DNA from: Silene conica
Lineage: Eukaryota > Streptophyta > Magnoliopsida > Caryophyllales > Caryophyllaceae
Length of the DNA stretch: 64,000 nucleotides
Reading direction: 5' to 3'
Assembly (NCBI GenBank): GCA_029255685.2
Contig: CM055311.2
Location: 15,026,952-15,090,951 of the forward strand
In this document: in pieces, positions 22,194 through 35,267 of the stretch
Layout: every line of letters starts with the position of its first letter
Numbering within the stretch: the stretch's first letter is position 1
Position numbers and translations under genes: made by a program
Notes under the pieces: generated by a model
The model's input: the letters and a program-made list of their open reading frames with translations, nothing else
Told to the model about the DNA's origin: nothing
Database searches by the model: none

Positions 22194-24247
22194 TGGTAAT
22201 TATAAACTTGAACGGTTAATAGATGTATGTGATTACATTTTATATTGAATGTATGAGGGAGGCGAACAGTCATGAATGTGTTGGGGTTGGTTGTAGTGGA
22301 ACGATGAATTCTGTTTTTTATCTTGAAATCGGTGCAATTTGTAATGTTCTTAATATACTTCGTATGTTGAATAATATTCTTCTTGCGTATTCTCACTTTT
22401 GTACAATGCTTTTGTACATTAATCTCGACTTCTACCGCTTGTAATGGTTGTACGTCAATGTGAATAATGTGATAACACTTGAAAATGAGTGAAGTTGTTA
22501 ATGAACGATAAGCCCGTTCTTTGCATACGTAACATGCGTTGCGTAGATGCTTTGTTCTACAAATATTACGTGCCGTATTTTAGAATTGTGAATTAACATT
22601 CTTTTAATATTGTTGTACATGGATCATATAGTTTACGATTTTTAGTAACATTGTCTCGCTCACTTATTTACAATTTAGAACATCGCCAAAAAAATCCTAA
22701 CCCATAAAAACGTCATGTTTTTATTTGTTATACTAATTTGTTTTCAAATTATGACTGATAAATGAGAATTGTCGTATTGTAGTCTATATGTACAAACATC
22801 CTTTAAGAGGGAAACAAATAATAAGTTGTTAATTATTGATAATTACGCGTTGATGCCTTTAAGACGCTTTCTATATGATATTCACGGAAATAGCACTGCC
22901 TTAGAACGATTTGGCAACTCTTTATGTGTAATCATTGGTTTAAATAAATCGTAAATTGTGGTAGCTCTCGGAATATTATAAATCGGTGTGGGCTCCGCAC
23001 ATTGCATTAGTTTGTGAAGTAGGTAACTATATAAGTACACTAATTTAAGCTATCCAACCTATTAACTAAATTTGTACACAATGGTATAGATAAATCATCA
23101 TGACCACTTTTATTCACCATTGACCAAAGGATATTGTCTTTATGTAATTTAATTAAGTTAAACTTATTGTTTGACAAGTACATGACTACACCTTGTTAAT
23201 TAGATGAACATTGACACAAATTCCTCATGATTTCATACGTATACCATTTGATTAATTGTTTTTCTTAATACTTTTTTTAAAAAAAAAACATAGATAACCT
23301 TTACAAATTTTAATTTTTTTATAAAAGTTTGGAAATTTGTCTAATACGTTTGGGTTTTGTTAGTTACAACCGATGTTGAAATTATACATATGTAAAAGGT
23401 ACAAATTTCCGACGATAAGTGCGAAAAAAGTGCTCGTCCATTGGGGTCATTATCGATGACCTTGATTAAGCTATTGTCTGTGGTTTTCATGTCGGTATTC
23501 CCATTGTAATCATTACACGGTAAATAAATTTGGCTCCTCTTGTCATTAACTATAATCACACGAGATCACGTAACAAAATTACCGGAGGGAAGTTATGTCG
23601 ATATCAATATATTTGGTTATGCTAATCTCCGTGTTTTCCTTACCGTTTCTTATAAATGGTCGATAAATTGAACTACCCCGTCATAAACTATACACACACA
23701 CACACACTATTATAGTTAGATTGAAATGATCGTTTTAGACCATTTAACACTTATTAAGTATGTTGCTTACCATAAAAGTTACATGTCCTTATTAGTCATA
23801 CTTACATCATCATTCACACATTGTAATAGTTACAAAGTACAAATTAGCAACTTCATCCACCGTATGTCCGTATCTATCAGCCATACCCATACCCATACCC
23901 AATAGTATAGTATAGGTAGCGTGATTATTGTACTAATCCTTAATTTAAGGGATTTTGATAATGTAATATACACTTATGATATATACAATTCCATGATCTA
24001 AGAGTTATACCTACATTAACATTCTGTGAAATATCTAACATTTTGTAGCAAATACGAAGGTAACATTGTAATGTAAGCTTTATATTTTTATTGTTTAATA
24101 TATCTAATAGCCATTTACGAGTAAACCGTAGCACAAATGTTTTCGTTTGTATAGGTATAAGTATGTTTAGACTCCTGCTGTCAATAACATATGTTAATTC
24201 CTTTTTCCCCTGGACTATGATTAATGGTCGCTTGTTGTTTTTAACAG
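22194..24247. other. Spacer with simple repeats
   Basis: No gene was recognised over 2 kb of AT-rich DNA. It contains an (AC)8 microsatellite at 23692-23707 and a CCATAC(CCATAC)n run at about 23881-23899. The end (TTGTTTTTAACAG before 24248) looks like an intron acceptor for the next gene, so an upstream exon may be hidden here. Confidence 0.4.
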
Positions 24248-25251
24248 ATGCTACAAATAGCTCCAACGCAGATCGATGTGTCGTACCATCCTCTGCTCAC
24301 ACAGATTACATCTGTGTTACACTTTCCGGATCCTAAATATCATATCTTAGATATATCTGAGAACATTGTATATGTAGTGGTGAAGACGAATGTTGTGTTT
24401 TCGACTAATGGAGTTATGGAGCTTACATATGTAGGAGGATATGCTGATACGATTGAGGAGTCCTATGAAGTAGCTGCTAAGAAAGCTGTTAGTGATGTTA
24501 TCAGACGATGGCCTGTTGTTGTTCAGGACCTCACTTTCGAACGATGTGTTACCCTGGAGCGTTATAGTGAACTTTATAATTTGAAGCGGAGACAGCTGCA
24601 TAATATTGTCATGAAACATACTGAATGTGTTTCAAAGGATAAATCATGTATTGATCCTGTGAGCATTACATATGTTTCTATTAGTTATATGCCCCTCCTT
24701 AGCAAGATTATCAAGACATATGCAGTCCAGTGCACGCCATTGGAATCAGTCAGGCATATAGCGATGGGCAGTACAGTGCTTGGATTACTATCAGATCTCC
24801 ACCCAGTGCTGCTTTGAATTCGAGTTTTATTGGATTATGTTGTGATACACTTGATGATGCTAAAAACAGTTTGGCTAAGAAAGTTGTCACTTATCTGATA
24901 TCAACATACAATCTTGAAATTATTGATGTCAATTATCAATCTTCAAAGGCAGAGATGGCTGCATTGTTATGTAAACTTGAGTTAGAGAGCTACTTAACTG
25001 TAAGGGAAAGGGTGTATGAGATCTCTGATGAACCTGAGTTTACAGACACCCTCATTGAGAGGAATGAAACCGCATTAGGTTGTGTGTTTGACTATATGCC
25101 AACAATTGTTCCAGCTGCCAACAAAGAGATAAGGAGGAACAGTTGTTTTGCAAGTCCTGAAAATGTTGTTCATTGTTTGGCGAGTCGGATTCCTGTCGTT
25201 TTCAAAATTGAACCTGCACAGGTTTCAGATGATTCAACCATGGTTCCCTAA
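24248..25251 (+). pseudogene. Tandem dsRBD-like protein, copy 1 (one frameshift)
   Basis: The frame opens just after an acceptor-like TTTTTAACAG with ATG at 24248. Domain 1 (about residues 9-85) has the dsRBD order of helix (YHPLLTQITSVL), strands (YVVVKTNVVF, MELTYVGGY) and a second helix (ESYEVAAKKAVSDVI). A helical linker follows (LYNLKRRQLHNIVMKH). Domain 2 starts YMPLLSKIIKTY and ends with CDTLDDAKNSLAKKVVTYLI. Between the halves of domain 2, near 24740-24760, the frame shifts by one base, so one uninterrupted protein is not made unless this hides a splice. About 330 residues would be encoded. The fold suggests double-stranded RNA binding; this is by pattern, and key basic residues of the second helix are only partly kept. 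It lies upstream of the Helitron Rep gene and has a paralogue at 26678. Confidence 0.6.
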
Positions 25252-26677
25252 TATAGCAGTCCTTGTATTATTATGTGTAAGGGTATTTTAAGATTGAAGT
25301 TTTTGGAGTTTATCAGGTTTTGTATAGTTGATTAACATTGCGAGGTTTAAATGTCGTTTTATGTCTTTGAAGCTATATTTACGCAATGACAACTATATTT
25401 TGCTTAATGTATCATTTTCCTGTTCTCGGTAGTAGTCTCGAAGACCAAAATTATACATTGTCTCTGGTACTATATTATATATCTTCGGACTCCTAATGTT
25501 TATGGACTGTGCTGTTATCTACGCCATACTTTTCATTTACTCAGTTAATCGTTAACCTAGACGAACTTACTGTGTACTTGCAATGGGATTATAAACTATC
25601 AGTAGCACAACGAAACCAGCCTTAACGAGCATACAACTTTTAACTGGCAACGTATGTATTAAGGTATATTATATTGAACTTTTAGCATTACTCTTTCAAA
25701 AATCTACGTCTATCCCGAAATCTCGTGTAGTGTGAAGCATAGAACTAGATATGATTACATATGTTTTCTGTAACTAATTGTGTCATTACACATATCTGTT
25801 ATTTATTCTAGCTGTTGTGGCTTCCTCTTTAACCAGTCAGAATTCTCACACTGTACTTGATAGTACTTATCAGCCATGACTCTATACAGCAAATTACTAT
25901 GAAACAGTGGATAGTAGATAGGCAATCAACCATATCTTGATCCTATCAGATAGAAAATATGGCGCCAAACATAACCACCTGTCCTACACACAACCATACT
26001 TGTAACTGATTTTAAGCTTGCTTTTTTTACCTCCCTGTACAATCTTATGTCATCACAACATACTTATATGACGTCAATTGTTGCACTTACCTAAAAAAAA
26101 TTAATAGATATAATCATACATAAAGATCATTCTTACATCATTCTTCGTAATCAAATAAAATACTTCGATTTGTATACACCTCTTAGTATAATTTCAAAGG
26201 TCTGCATTACGAACTGTTACTTTCTTCCCTATTGACTTGAGTTGTCTGTTTTTCTAATTGCTTTAGGAATACTATTATGCTTCTCTTATCTGTTGTTGAT
26301 ACCTTCTTGAATTTACACTTGTGTTTCTTATTAAGAAGAACATGATAAAATTATATAAATGATATCTTTATAGTTATTATTTCTGATCTGTTTTGTTGAT
26401 TTACATTGCATATGTCTACCCCACAGCAAAAATATGATAACAATGATTTTAAAACATATTTGTTTGTATGCACATATTGAACAATGTCATACAGAATGCA
26501 CATGGTGGTTCATATATTACATTGCTTTAGTTAGATACAGTTGTAATCCTTACTTAGATGGTTACTCCTTATACCTATACGAACATAGTTAAAGTACTTT
26601 GTTATATAGACGAAACTACTGTATGTTTATATATTAAGGTTAAATGTGTAATTCTCTTTGAGATAAACTGTCTCCAG
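25252..26677. other. Spacer between the two dsRBD-like genes
   Basis: No coding frame was supported. The right end (AACTGTCTCCAG before 26678) resembles an acceptor, so a non-coding first exon and intron may lie within. Confidence 0.4.
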
Positions 26678-28771
26678 GATATGCCGATACCAGTTGTACA
26701 AATATCAATTCCTTTCCGACCTTTGCTCAATAGAATAGCCAACCTGCTGGAGTTTGAGGAACACGGTATGCCCTGTATGATTCAGGGCAGCACAATGCGT
26801 CTGTCACTGTGAAATGTAATTTTGCCGAAGAAGAACATGTTTATGTAGGTGGTGTGTCGTCTAATTTTGATGTTTCGTGTGAGCAAGTAGCACGACTGGC
26901 TGTAACAGACCTGATAGAAAAGTATGACATATATATTGCAGACTTCACAGCTGCATTAAAACAATCCCACAATAGATGTGCTAATCTGTGGAGGTTGAAA
27001 CAAAAAGAGTTAAGACGCTTAACAAACGGGCTCCCTAAAGTTCCATTGATTGAAGAATTTGAGTGTCCTGAGATATTTCATTATCAAACCCTTTCCTTGG
27101 ACATGGTGTCCCTTTTGCAGATTATTGTTGGCAGGCTCCCTATACAATGTAGCTCCATAACTACCCTAGAGCATGTGGGGAATAAAGCATGTATTCACCC
27201 TAAACTTGCAGGATTATAATGAAAAATACAGTTGTGTTTATAGTCATAAAATTAAAAAGATAAGAAAAAGAATTCAACCTTTGGTCCTTTGTGCTTATGG
27301 CCTAAGAACAGGAATTAAAGCAAATTCCCTCCTATAACTTGCACCCAAGACTTAGTTTGAGACGTGGCCGCGTGTGCTAGAAATCCTCTCCAATTGCCTT
27401 GCAATATAGGGAGAGCCCCTGAGGTTTTAGATGTGAGATCTGAGGTTTTGGGAGAAGAATGCTCTCAAACCCTAATTTTACCTTGAGATTTATTAAACAG
27501 TGCAACAAGAGTCTTTGATATAAGGAGAAGGACTCTCCTTATATACTACACTTGGCCGGCCGAAATTGATGTCGGGTAAGAGTGGGCTTTCCACTCTTAC
27601 CTTATTCCAATGCGTGATTCGACCCATTTAGCTATAATTTATTCGCGGGTTTTATTTATAAATCGTAACATGTTATCAGTTATTAATACAGTCGATATAT
27701 TAATAATGGTCTGATAAAATACGATATTGTATAATTACCTAAATTAATATAACTGTTTATATTAATTCGCGAATACAATATTTAATTAAATATAACCGTT
27801 TATATTTAATTTACGAATTAAACATGTAATCCGTATTAGCTAAAATTATTTAATCCGTATTAAATAATAATCTCAACATCTTATTGACTAATTTAATAGT
27901 CAATACCTCTGACTAACTGTTTAGTCATATCCGGCATAAATGTGATTGTATTTTCATACCTTCACATCTCTCAAACGTGTCCTATAGGTGTGACGTATAG
28001 GGACCAGTTGACCACCGCCATCCGTATGACAATAACGTCAAACTTATCTAGCAAGCCAACCGTTATTGATAAACGTGGATCAACTGGTAATAATACAGAA
28101 GTATGCCCTTGTGATCCTTAAAGAGATTTAATAAGTCATTGTACTTAATTGTCAAGGACACCAGGCCCAACAATCTCCCACTTGTCCGTACAAGGGTATG
28201 TTCAATGACGTTATCACACTACATGTGGAGGACACAATCTCCAACAGAGCAAACCCCTTCATGCTTCACATCATGGTTGACTATAAGTCGTCAAGGGGTT
28301 GATTGTGGTCCTATTCATATTGTTGGTGAAATAGCCTCATCAAAATATACATCAGAGCAAGCAGTTCCTTGTAAAACTATTCAACATTTGATCCCCATAT
28401 ATAATATTGAATTAATTGATGCTAATTATGCGCCTGAAGACGTAAAGTTAGCTGCCTTGACCCGTGAGTGTGCGAGGAACAAGTTTATTAGTCTTCAGAA
28501 ACATTTGCTAGCATCTCAGGGAGCTACATTGGGAACCCTAAATGATTTTCCAAATGATTTAATCCTGAATGAAGAGGATTGTCTTACTCCAAGAAGCGAT
28601 CCTTATTTGATTCCTATACAAAAATGTCCGCCACCACCTCCTAAGAAACGAAAAGCAACCTCACAACTACCTGATCTTCGTAACTATACTTCTCCAAATA
28701 ACAAGAAAGTTCCATCTACTAAGTATGTGAACAACAGAAGTGTATTATATAAATCTACAAAGTTTCAGTGA
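26678..28771 (+). pseudogene. Tandem dsRBD-like protein, copy 2, split by a solo LTR
   Basis: The first part is 26678-27173 and the second 28252-28771; between them sits a solo LTR plus one 5-bp target duplicate. Domain 1 starts FRPLLNRIANLLEF, shifts frame near 26766, and continues with YALYDSGQHNASVTVKCNF and the helix SCEQVARLAVTDLI. A linker ends LWRLKQKELRRL. Domain 2 starts SLLQIIVGRLP and is cut at TTLE. It resumes after the LTR with SWLTISRQGVDCGPIHIVGE and YTSEQAVPCKTIQHLIPIYN, the same order as copy 1. The C-terminal tail has a proline run and a basic PPKKRKA that looks like a nuclear localisation signal. The match between the two halves is the main evidence for the LTR insertion. 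It is non-functional as it stands. Confidence 0.65.
27174..28246 (-). mobile_element. Solo Copia LTR with 5-bp target duplication
   Basis: The 1073-bp block begins TGTGGGG and ends CTCCAACA. On the minus strand it starts TGTTGGAGATTGTGTCCTCC, a classic plant Copia LTR start. GAGCA flanks it on both sides (27169-27173 and 28247-28251). Much of it matches the partial LTR at 4218-4979. No internal element sequence is present, so it is a solo LTR left by recombination. It interrupts the second dsRBD-like gene, and the reading frame resumes across the duplicate. Confidence 0.85.
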
Positions 28772-29364
28772 AGATGGTATGGAGCTTGTTGTATTAGGAG
28801 TGCTACTGTGTTATGCAAACCAGTGATTAGCATACACATTTTGAACTGTAATGTAGTTTTTAATTAGGACTTGTTCTGTGTGTCAGCTTAGAGCATATCA
28901 ACTCAGTTATTGTAATTTGCTTACCTATTATTGTCTTTGTTTTCTTATATTAAGTATCATTATGTTTTTACAATTAATGGATATCAGGATCTTTTGTTGA
29001 AAATATGTGTCTGAGACCTACAACGCCTGCATAATTAACACTATATTTGATGTAGCATAACATTACAATATTTACATCGTTATGAGGATTCTGTAGTCTG
29101 CTGGATAAGTGCGAAAACAGTGCTTCGTGTGATGCCATTTTTAGTTACCAATTGATGCTTATAAATGCGGGTGTGGGTCTTTGTTTTTTTTTGTGTTTTG
29201 CCAGACAGGTGGAGAAAAATAGCTAGCTCACACTGCAGATTATATTCATTACAATTAATTGATATATGGCCAATATGGGTATGTTCCTTTATTGCAGATT
29301 TATTCGCTTCAAAAAAAAGAAGACAATATATATTTAACGTAATTGCGATCGTTGTTACTTACAG
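28772..29364. other. Spacer before the Rep/helicase gene
   Basis: No gene was recognised. The region may contain the promoter and a first exon of the Helitron Rep gene, since the first recognised Rep exon begins at a phase-1 acceptor (TACTTACAG). Confidence 0.4.
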
Positions 29365-32300
29365 ATGACAGCTTTCCATATTACAAAAATGTACATGGAT
29401 CTGGCAAAACTAAGCGCAAATATAGGTCTCAACTACAAGCTGAATCCAGTGGGACAAGGTAGTACAACATCAATCATTATCTTAATATAACTTTGTGCTG
29501 TGTGTGATCTAACCAGAACCCTTCTCTTGTTGACTACACTTAGGCTTACCATAGGGAATGCAGATGCTGGTACTCCAAATAAGCGTTGCAGGAAGCCCCG
29601 TGTGAGACCAAATACTGGTGAGTGTATGAACATTTGTGGTATGAATCATTATATTTTTTGCGATAATATCTGATACACTACGCTGTCGATTGTAGCTCTG
29701 CCCCTTAGTATGATTGGTCAGCCGTTAGTTGGAGCTCCGTTAAAGTTGCCACATGTTCCATCGTGTGATAAATGCCTTGCAAAGAGAATCATCTATGAAT
29801 CAAAAACATTTTGCTGTGGTAATGGTTCTATTGTGCTGCCTTCTAGCACATTTCCACCACTACTCACCATGTTGTACACATCAGCAGACCCGATAGCGGT
29901 GCATTTTCGGCAGTTTGCACGTTTGTACAATAACCTGTTTGCGTTTACATCCATTGGTGGGAAATTTGAATCACAAACGATCAAGGGTATTTACGTCTTC
30001 AAACTTCATGGTCAGATGTACCATAATGTACCCGACTTACTTCCGTGTGGCACTCACCCAAAATATCTTCAATTGTACTTTTACGATGGTCTACACGAAG
30101 CTGCAAATCGTGCAGCGTGCTTTAACGAACTCAATGCATCTGTCATTGATATCCTGATGGATGTAACGCAGACAAACCCATACGCTCGCTTTTTCCGGTC
30201 ATTAAAAGATGTTACTGTTACTGCCAACACTAAGATAGTTATCATGAAAAATCCTAACCAAGATCAGCGTTTAAGCAATGCTCCTACATCTAGCGAGATT
30301 GCTGCAATTTGGCCTGCGGATTCCACATCTGGTGAAACTGACGGTCCTCATATATTGGTGACTAGCCATAATGAGGCTTCGCATCGAGTCATGCATTATT
30401 ATGGCTGTTACGATCCATTGCAGTACCCTCTGCTATTTCCCAAAGGAGAATGTGGATGGCAACAAGGGCTCAAAAAACAGGTTGTTCGGAACAGGACAGT
30501 ACGGGCCGTACAAAGTACAGCACCATCTCCATCTAGCTTTCCAAACGCTGAGTCTCTTTTGGATGCAGAAGAAAAACGTAAGTCATCCATGTATAAATGT
30601 TTGGGTCTGTTTGATGTTTGAAAAGGTCCGAATGCAATATAAATTATGTTTGATAGCGCATAATAATGGATCTGTTATGCTTTCAGGGAGTTCTTATCAG
30701 AAAAAAACAGAAGACCGAAATGTTTCCTGCCGTGAATATTATTGTTATAAGCTACAAAATAGACCAGGGAATATGATGTTGAGAGCTGGGAGATGCTTAC
30801 AGCAATATATTGTTGATATTTACGTAAAGTTGGAAAACACACGGTTAGACTACCTTAGGCATAATCAGGATACAATCAGATCTGAGTTGTACCAAGGTTT
30901 ACTTGACACCATTGATGCTGGTGAACAATGTGCGGCAAATGTTGGACGGCGGGTTATTCTTCCGGCGACCTATATTGGCGGCCCTAGGGATATGAAAAGG
31001 AGATATCTAAATGCGATGGCTCTTGTGCAGCGGTATGGAAAGCCAGACTTTTTTATAACTATGACATGCAATGCAAATTGGCCAGAGATCAAGAGTGAGT
31101 TTGCACCTGGAGAAGAACCCCAAAACCGTCCAGATATTGTAGCTCGGGTATTTCGAGCTAAATTGCCGCTGCTGAAAAAAAAGTTGGTCGACGAAAAAAT
31201 TTTGGAGAAGTTGCTGCGTTTGTATAAGTAGTGGAATTCCAAAAGAGAGGATTACCTCATGCATATTTCTTGTTGATTATGAAGCCTGGTCACAGGATGA
31301 ACTGCCCAGCTGACTTTGCCAAATTTGTGTCTGCTGAAATCCCTCCTCAGTCAAATGCAAACCTGCGTGCAGCTGTGATAAAACATATGATGCACGGTCC
31401 ATGTGGGAAGATGGACCCTGAGTGTGCATGTATGAAGCATAAAAGCAGTCCAGGTAAGTGTAAGTACTTATATCCCAAACCATACACGGCTAAGACGACC
31501 AACAATGATGATGGTTACCCAGTGTATAAGCGTAAGCCGACATCTGAAACTGTGCGTGTAAGAGGTCAAATGCTTAACAATCGCTGGGTAATCCCATACA
31601 ATCCATATCTAATAGACATTTTTGACTGCCATTTGAATGTGGAAGTGTGCTCAACTATTCAAGCTGTGAAGTACCTATATAAGTATGTTTACAAGGGTCA
31701 TGACAGGATATCATTCAATGTTGCGGCCGAATGTGAAGTCAAGCCGGTTGACGAAATAGAGCAGTATCAAACAGGCCGCTGGGTATCTCCTATTGAAGCA
31801 ATTTGGCGAATTTATGGATTTGAACTATTTGAAATACAACCTGCAGTGATGGCACTGCCAGTTCATCTACAAGGTATGCAGACTATACAGATGAGGCCTT
31901 ACGAAATATTAGATAGTGTAGTGTCTAACCAAAAGCGTATAAGGACTCCACTGACTGAATTCTTTAGGTTGAATGGCGAAAATGCTTCCAAACCAGAATG
32001 GAGGCATCTATATGGGAGCTTCACTGAGCACTACCGGTGGGACACATCTCAACAAACATGGTTGAAGCGTAAGAACAAAATAATTGTAGTAGCTCGACTT
32101 GTTTTTGTGGCTCCATCGGAAGGAGACCGCTACTTCATACGTTTGTTGTTGACACATGTAGTTGCTCCAAAATCTTTTGCAGATTTGAAAACAGTTGATG
32201 GTTATGAATGTGCAACCTTCCAGGAAGTTACGCTCAAAAGACAGCTAATTGAAGATGACAATATGGTAGAGCTGTGTTTAGATGAGGCTAGAGAAGTAGA

Positions 32301-34024
32301 GATGTCGGCTGCCTTGCGACGTTTATTTGCAACTCTGCTCATATTTTGCCAGCCTAAAGACCCAAGTGCTCTATGGGAAAAATACTACAGTTCACTATCA
32401 GAGGATTACAGAAAAGAACACCCAGGTGATCCCTACACTGCACATGTTCTTACTGTCCAACGTCTGGAGCAACAGGTAGAAGCAATGGGCAGAACTTTGA
32501 AAAGTTTTGGGTTATCAGATTTGATAAATCCACAAGATGCAGAACTTCGACCATCACAGGATGCCCTTGATGCACTCAATGCACCAATACCAGATGAATG
32601 TGTCGTGTGTCGCACATCATTGAACCCAGAGCAGCAAGAGGCTTTTGACGTGATAGTCGATTATGCTACACATAATAAACCTGGTGCTTTTTTTTGTAGA
32701 TGGGCCAGGGGGAACTGGTAAGACCTACCTCTACAATGCTCTGTATGCGGAAATACGGCTTATGGGTAAAATAGTCCTTGCTACTGCTACTTCGGGTATT
32801 GCTGCAGCAAATATCCCGTCTGGGAGAACTGCTCACTCACGGTTTAAACTCCCTCTAGATTTGGATGTTTCTTTGTCGTGTTCTGTGCCCAAGCAGAGTA
32901 GTCTTGCTGCGCTCATAAAAGCATCTGCTCTAATCATATGGGATGAGGCCTCCATGGCACGTAGGGAAGGTGTCGAGGCATTAGACCAACTTTTACGAGA
33001 TTTGTGCAATCCTGAATTGTTATTTGGTGGTAAACTTATTGTATTTGGTGGGGATTTTCGTCAAGTTCTTCCAGTCGTCCAGAACAAGTCCATACGTGAG
33101 CTGGTCAATTCTACATTAGTCGCCTCTGACATTTGGCCACAACTGGTCAAATTCCGGCTAACTGTCAACGTAAGGGCTAAAACTGATCCACATTTCTCAG
33201 ACTTTTTGTTAGCTCTTGGAAATGGTCAGTTCCAGACATGTGAATCTGAAATGATTGAGCTGCTAGATGGAATTGTACTAGATAACACTCAGTTAGGTGG
33301 AGATCTTATAAGTACAGTTGCTGATACCGTATATCCAGATGTGGACCTAGACAGTATTGGAGTAGATATTTTTAATCGTCGATCTATACTTACACCTATG
33401 AATGAGGATGTTGATGATATAAACACATACATGATTAACAAGTTCCAAGGTGAAGCTGTTATGCATAGGGGTTTTGACTCAATGCTTTCCGATAACTGCA
33501 ATGTCTACCCTTCGGAATTTATAAACAAACTTTGTCCTGGTGGCATGAGTCCTTACGAGTTGGTATTAAAGAAAAACGCTCCGGTTATTTTGTTGCGAAA
33601 TCTCCTTCCATCTGCAGGTCTATGCAACGGTATAAGGCTGATATGTGCAAGGTTTACCCCAAATATGATCGAATGTATTATAACCAGTGGTCATTATAAT
33701 GGTTAGCATGTGTTTATTCCTCGCATCAAGATGCGACCATCCAGCTCTTCAAATTATCCATTCCAATTCCAGCGGAATCAGTTCCCTCTCAAACTTTGCT
33801 TTGCAATGACAATCAACAAGTCGCAAGGTCAGACACTAGACAGGGTTGTTGTTTACCTACCTAGACACTGCTTTTCACCAGGACAACTGTATGTTGCACT
33901 ATAACGAGTGCGGGAAGCAGTAAAAGTTACTGTCATTGCAGCATCCAATGATTCTGAGTTCAATATAAACCGTATCAGAAATATGGTATCTTTTGAAGTG
34001 CTGAGACTTGCCGGTATTTTGTAA
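29365..34024 (+). pseudogene. Helitron Rep/PIF1-like helicase, multiply broken
   Basis: Exons 29365-29458, 29544-29617, 29696-30577 and 30687-34024 join in frame at GT-AG introns. The N-terminus is basic (GSGKTKRKYRSQ). Then come a zinc-type region (CDKCLAKRI, FCCGNGS), the Helitron-like Rep region (NVSCREYYCYKLQ, KPDFFITMTCNANWPEI), the HUH segment, the tyrosine motif YLYKYVYKGHDR and a PIF1 helicase with Walker A GPGGTGKTYLYNAL, Walker B LIIWDEASM and the C-terminal [13 protein letters not shown]. Rep nicks and joins DNA ends; the helicase unwinds the displaced strand. Breaks seen are a frameshift near 31190-31205, a TAA at 31226-31228, GLPHAY where the family has H-x-H, a one-base slip in the T8 run near 32690-32697, a TAG at 33704-33706 and a TAA at 33902-33904. 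It is clearly dead but recently so, since all domains remain readable. Confidence 0.92.
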
Positions 34025-35267
34025 CATTTTCTAGCAGCTGACACTGCACCAATATTTTGGTTAACTAATTATAATTGCTCAATATGTATACGGCATTGGC
34101 AAGATGCGTATAGTTTGTCCTTATGACATTTGTGTTATTACATCAACCTAGATAATGGTTACATTCTGCAGAATCTTGGTTGTACGTACTGTAACACAAT
34201 GATATACTGTCTTGCTGCTTAGGACAGCTCCTAATGTATACTATTGAGAAATTTTAGCAGACACTTATGCTTCAGAATATTGATATATATTTGGTCTGTT
34301 GTAAGAACTTGAATTCCACAACAAGTTCGTTTAACAGCATTGCATTAGTTTGACTTTGATTCAGTAATCAAATCCTTGAACAACGCCTTATGTAATGTTA
34401 GGCATAATTTGTGCATTACAAACACGTGCCTATATCTATTACGTTTTACATGCTCATCGCATTACAGATGTTAGTGTATTAGACTTCTATATTGATAGTC
34501 TGTAAAATTTAGTAATAATAGAGCTATCGAGCAAAACTATCGTCCCATTAAGTGTAATAAAGTTTGTTGAGTTCAAGAGGGTCATAGGTAATTACATATT
34601 TTGTCCGCATCACAACCGATCAACTAGTTAACTTATCAAGCGACACCTCATAAAAACGACAGTAATTCATCTACAATGGTTACCTACGGTTGTAGTTGGT
34701 AAAATACGTTGTTTGTTACATTTACGTAAACATGGCGAGTTAAACAAGCGTTGGCCAAAAAAGGACCGATGTAGTCTAATATAAGAACCGTAACAAGAAC
34801 CTAATACTTCCTGTTGCAAACTACTATAATACTTTAAATAATAAACCAGATTTGCTAAATCTACAAATCCCTGAATTATGCAAGTCTAGTTAGTACATAC
34901 ACCATACTCCTATAATGTACTATGTCAGACAATCCCACGTAATTCACAGTGCACAGTAAACCTACTAAGCAATCACTACTGTACATAATTTGGTATGGGC
35001 TTTCACTAATACTACACTCCATCTCTATTATGTGGACAAAAACACTATTAATAAGCAGTTGATATTTTGCCATATTCTTACTGAGTCTAACATAGCTAAA
35101 GTTCCAACACACCCTTTCCAGGTATGAATTTGTAATTTAACATCTCTAAATTTTTAGGTAGGCATAAACCCTTAAGAAATTAGAGATATTAAGTCCATCA
35201 GTTACTCCTTCAAATGTCGTGATCCATTTTATTTAATACACACTTATTAATCTTCTCCTGCAACAGA
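34025..35267. other. Spacer between Rep/helicase and RPA copy 2
   Basis: About 1.2 kb of AT-rich DNA with closed frames. The end (TCTCCTGCAACAG before 35267) resembles an acceptor, so a leader intron for RPA copy 2 is possible. Confidence 0.4.

Noticed and set aside
22981..23012. Possible Helitron 3' end (TGTGGGCTCCGCACA then CATTAGT)
   Set aside because: The stem is only four or five pairs and the end reads TTAG, not CTRR.
27174..27260. Apparent continuation of the dsRBD-like frame (LQDYNEKYSCVY) into the region after 27205
   Set aside because: It resembles the paralogue by chance. The GAGCA duplicates show this DNA belongs to the inserted LTR.
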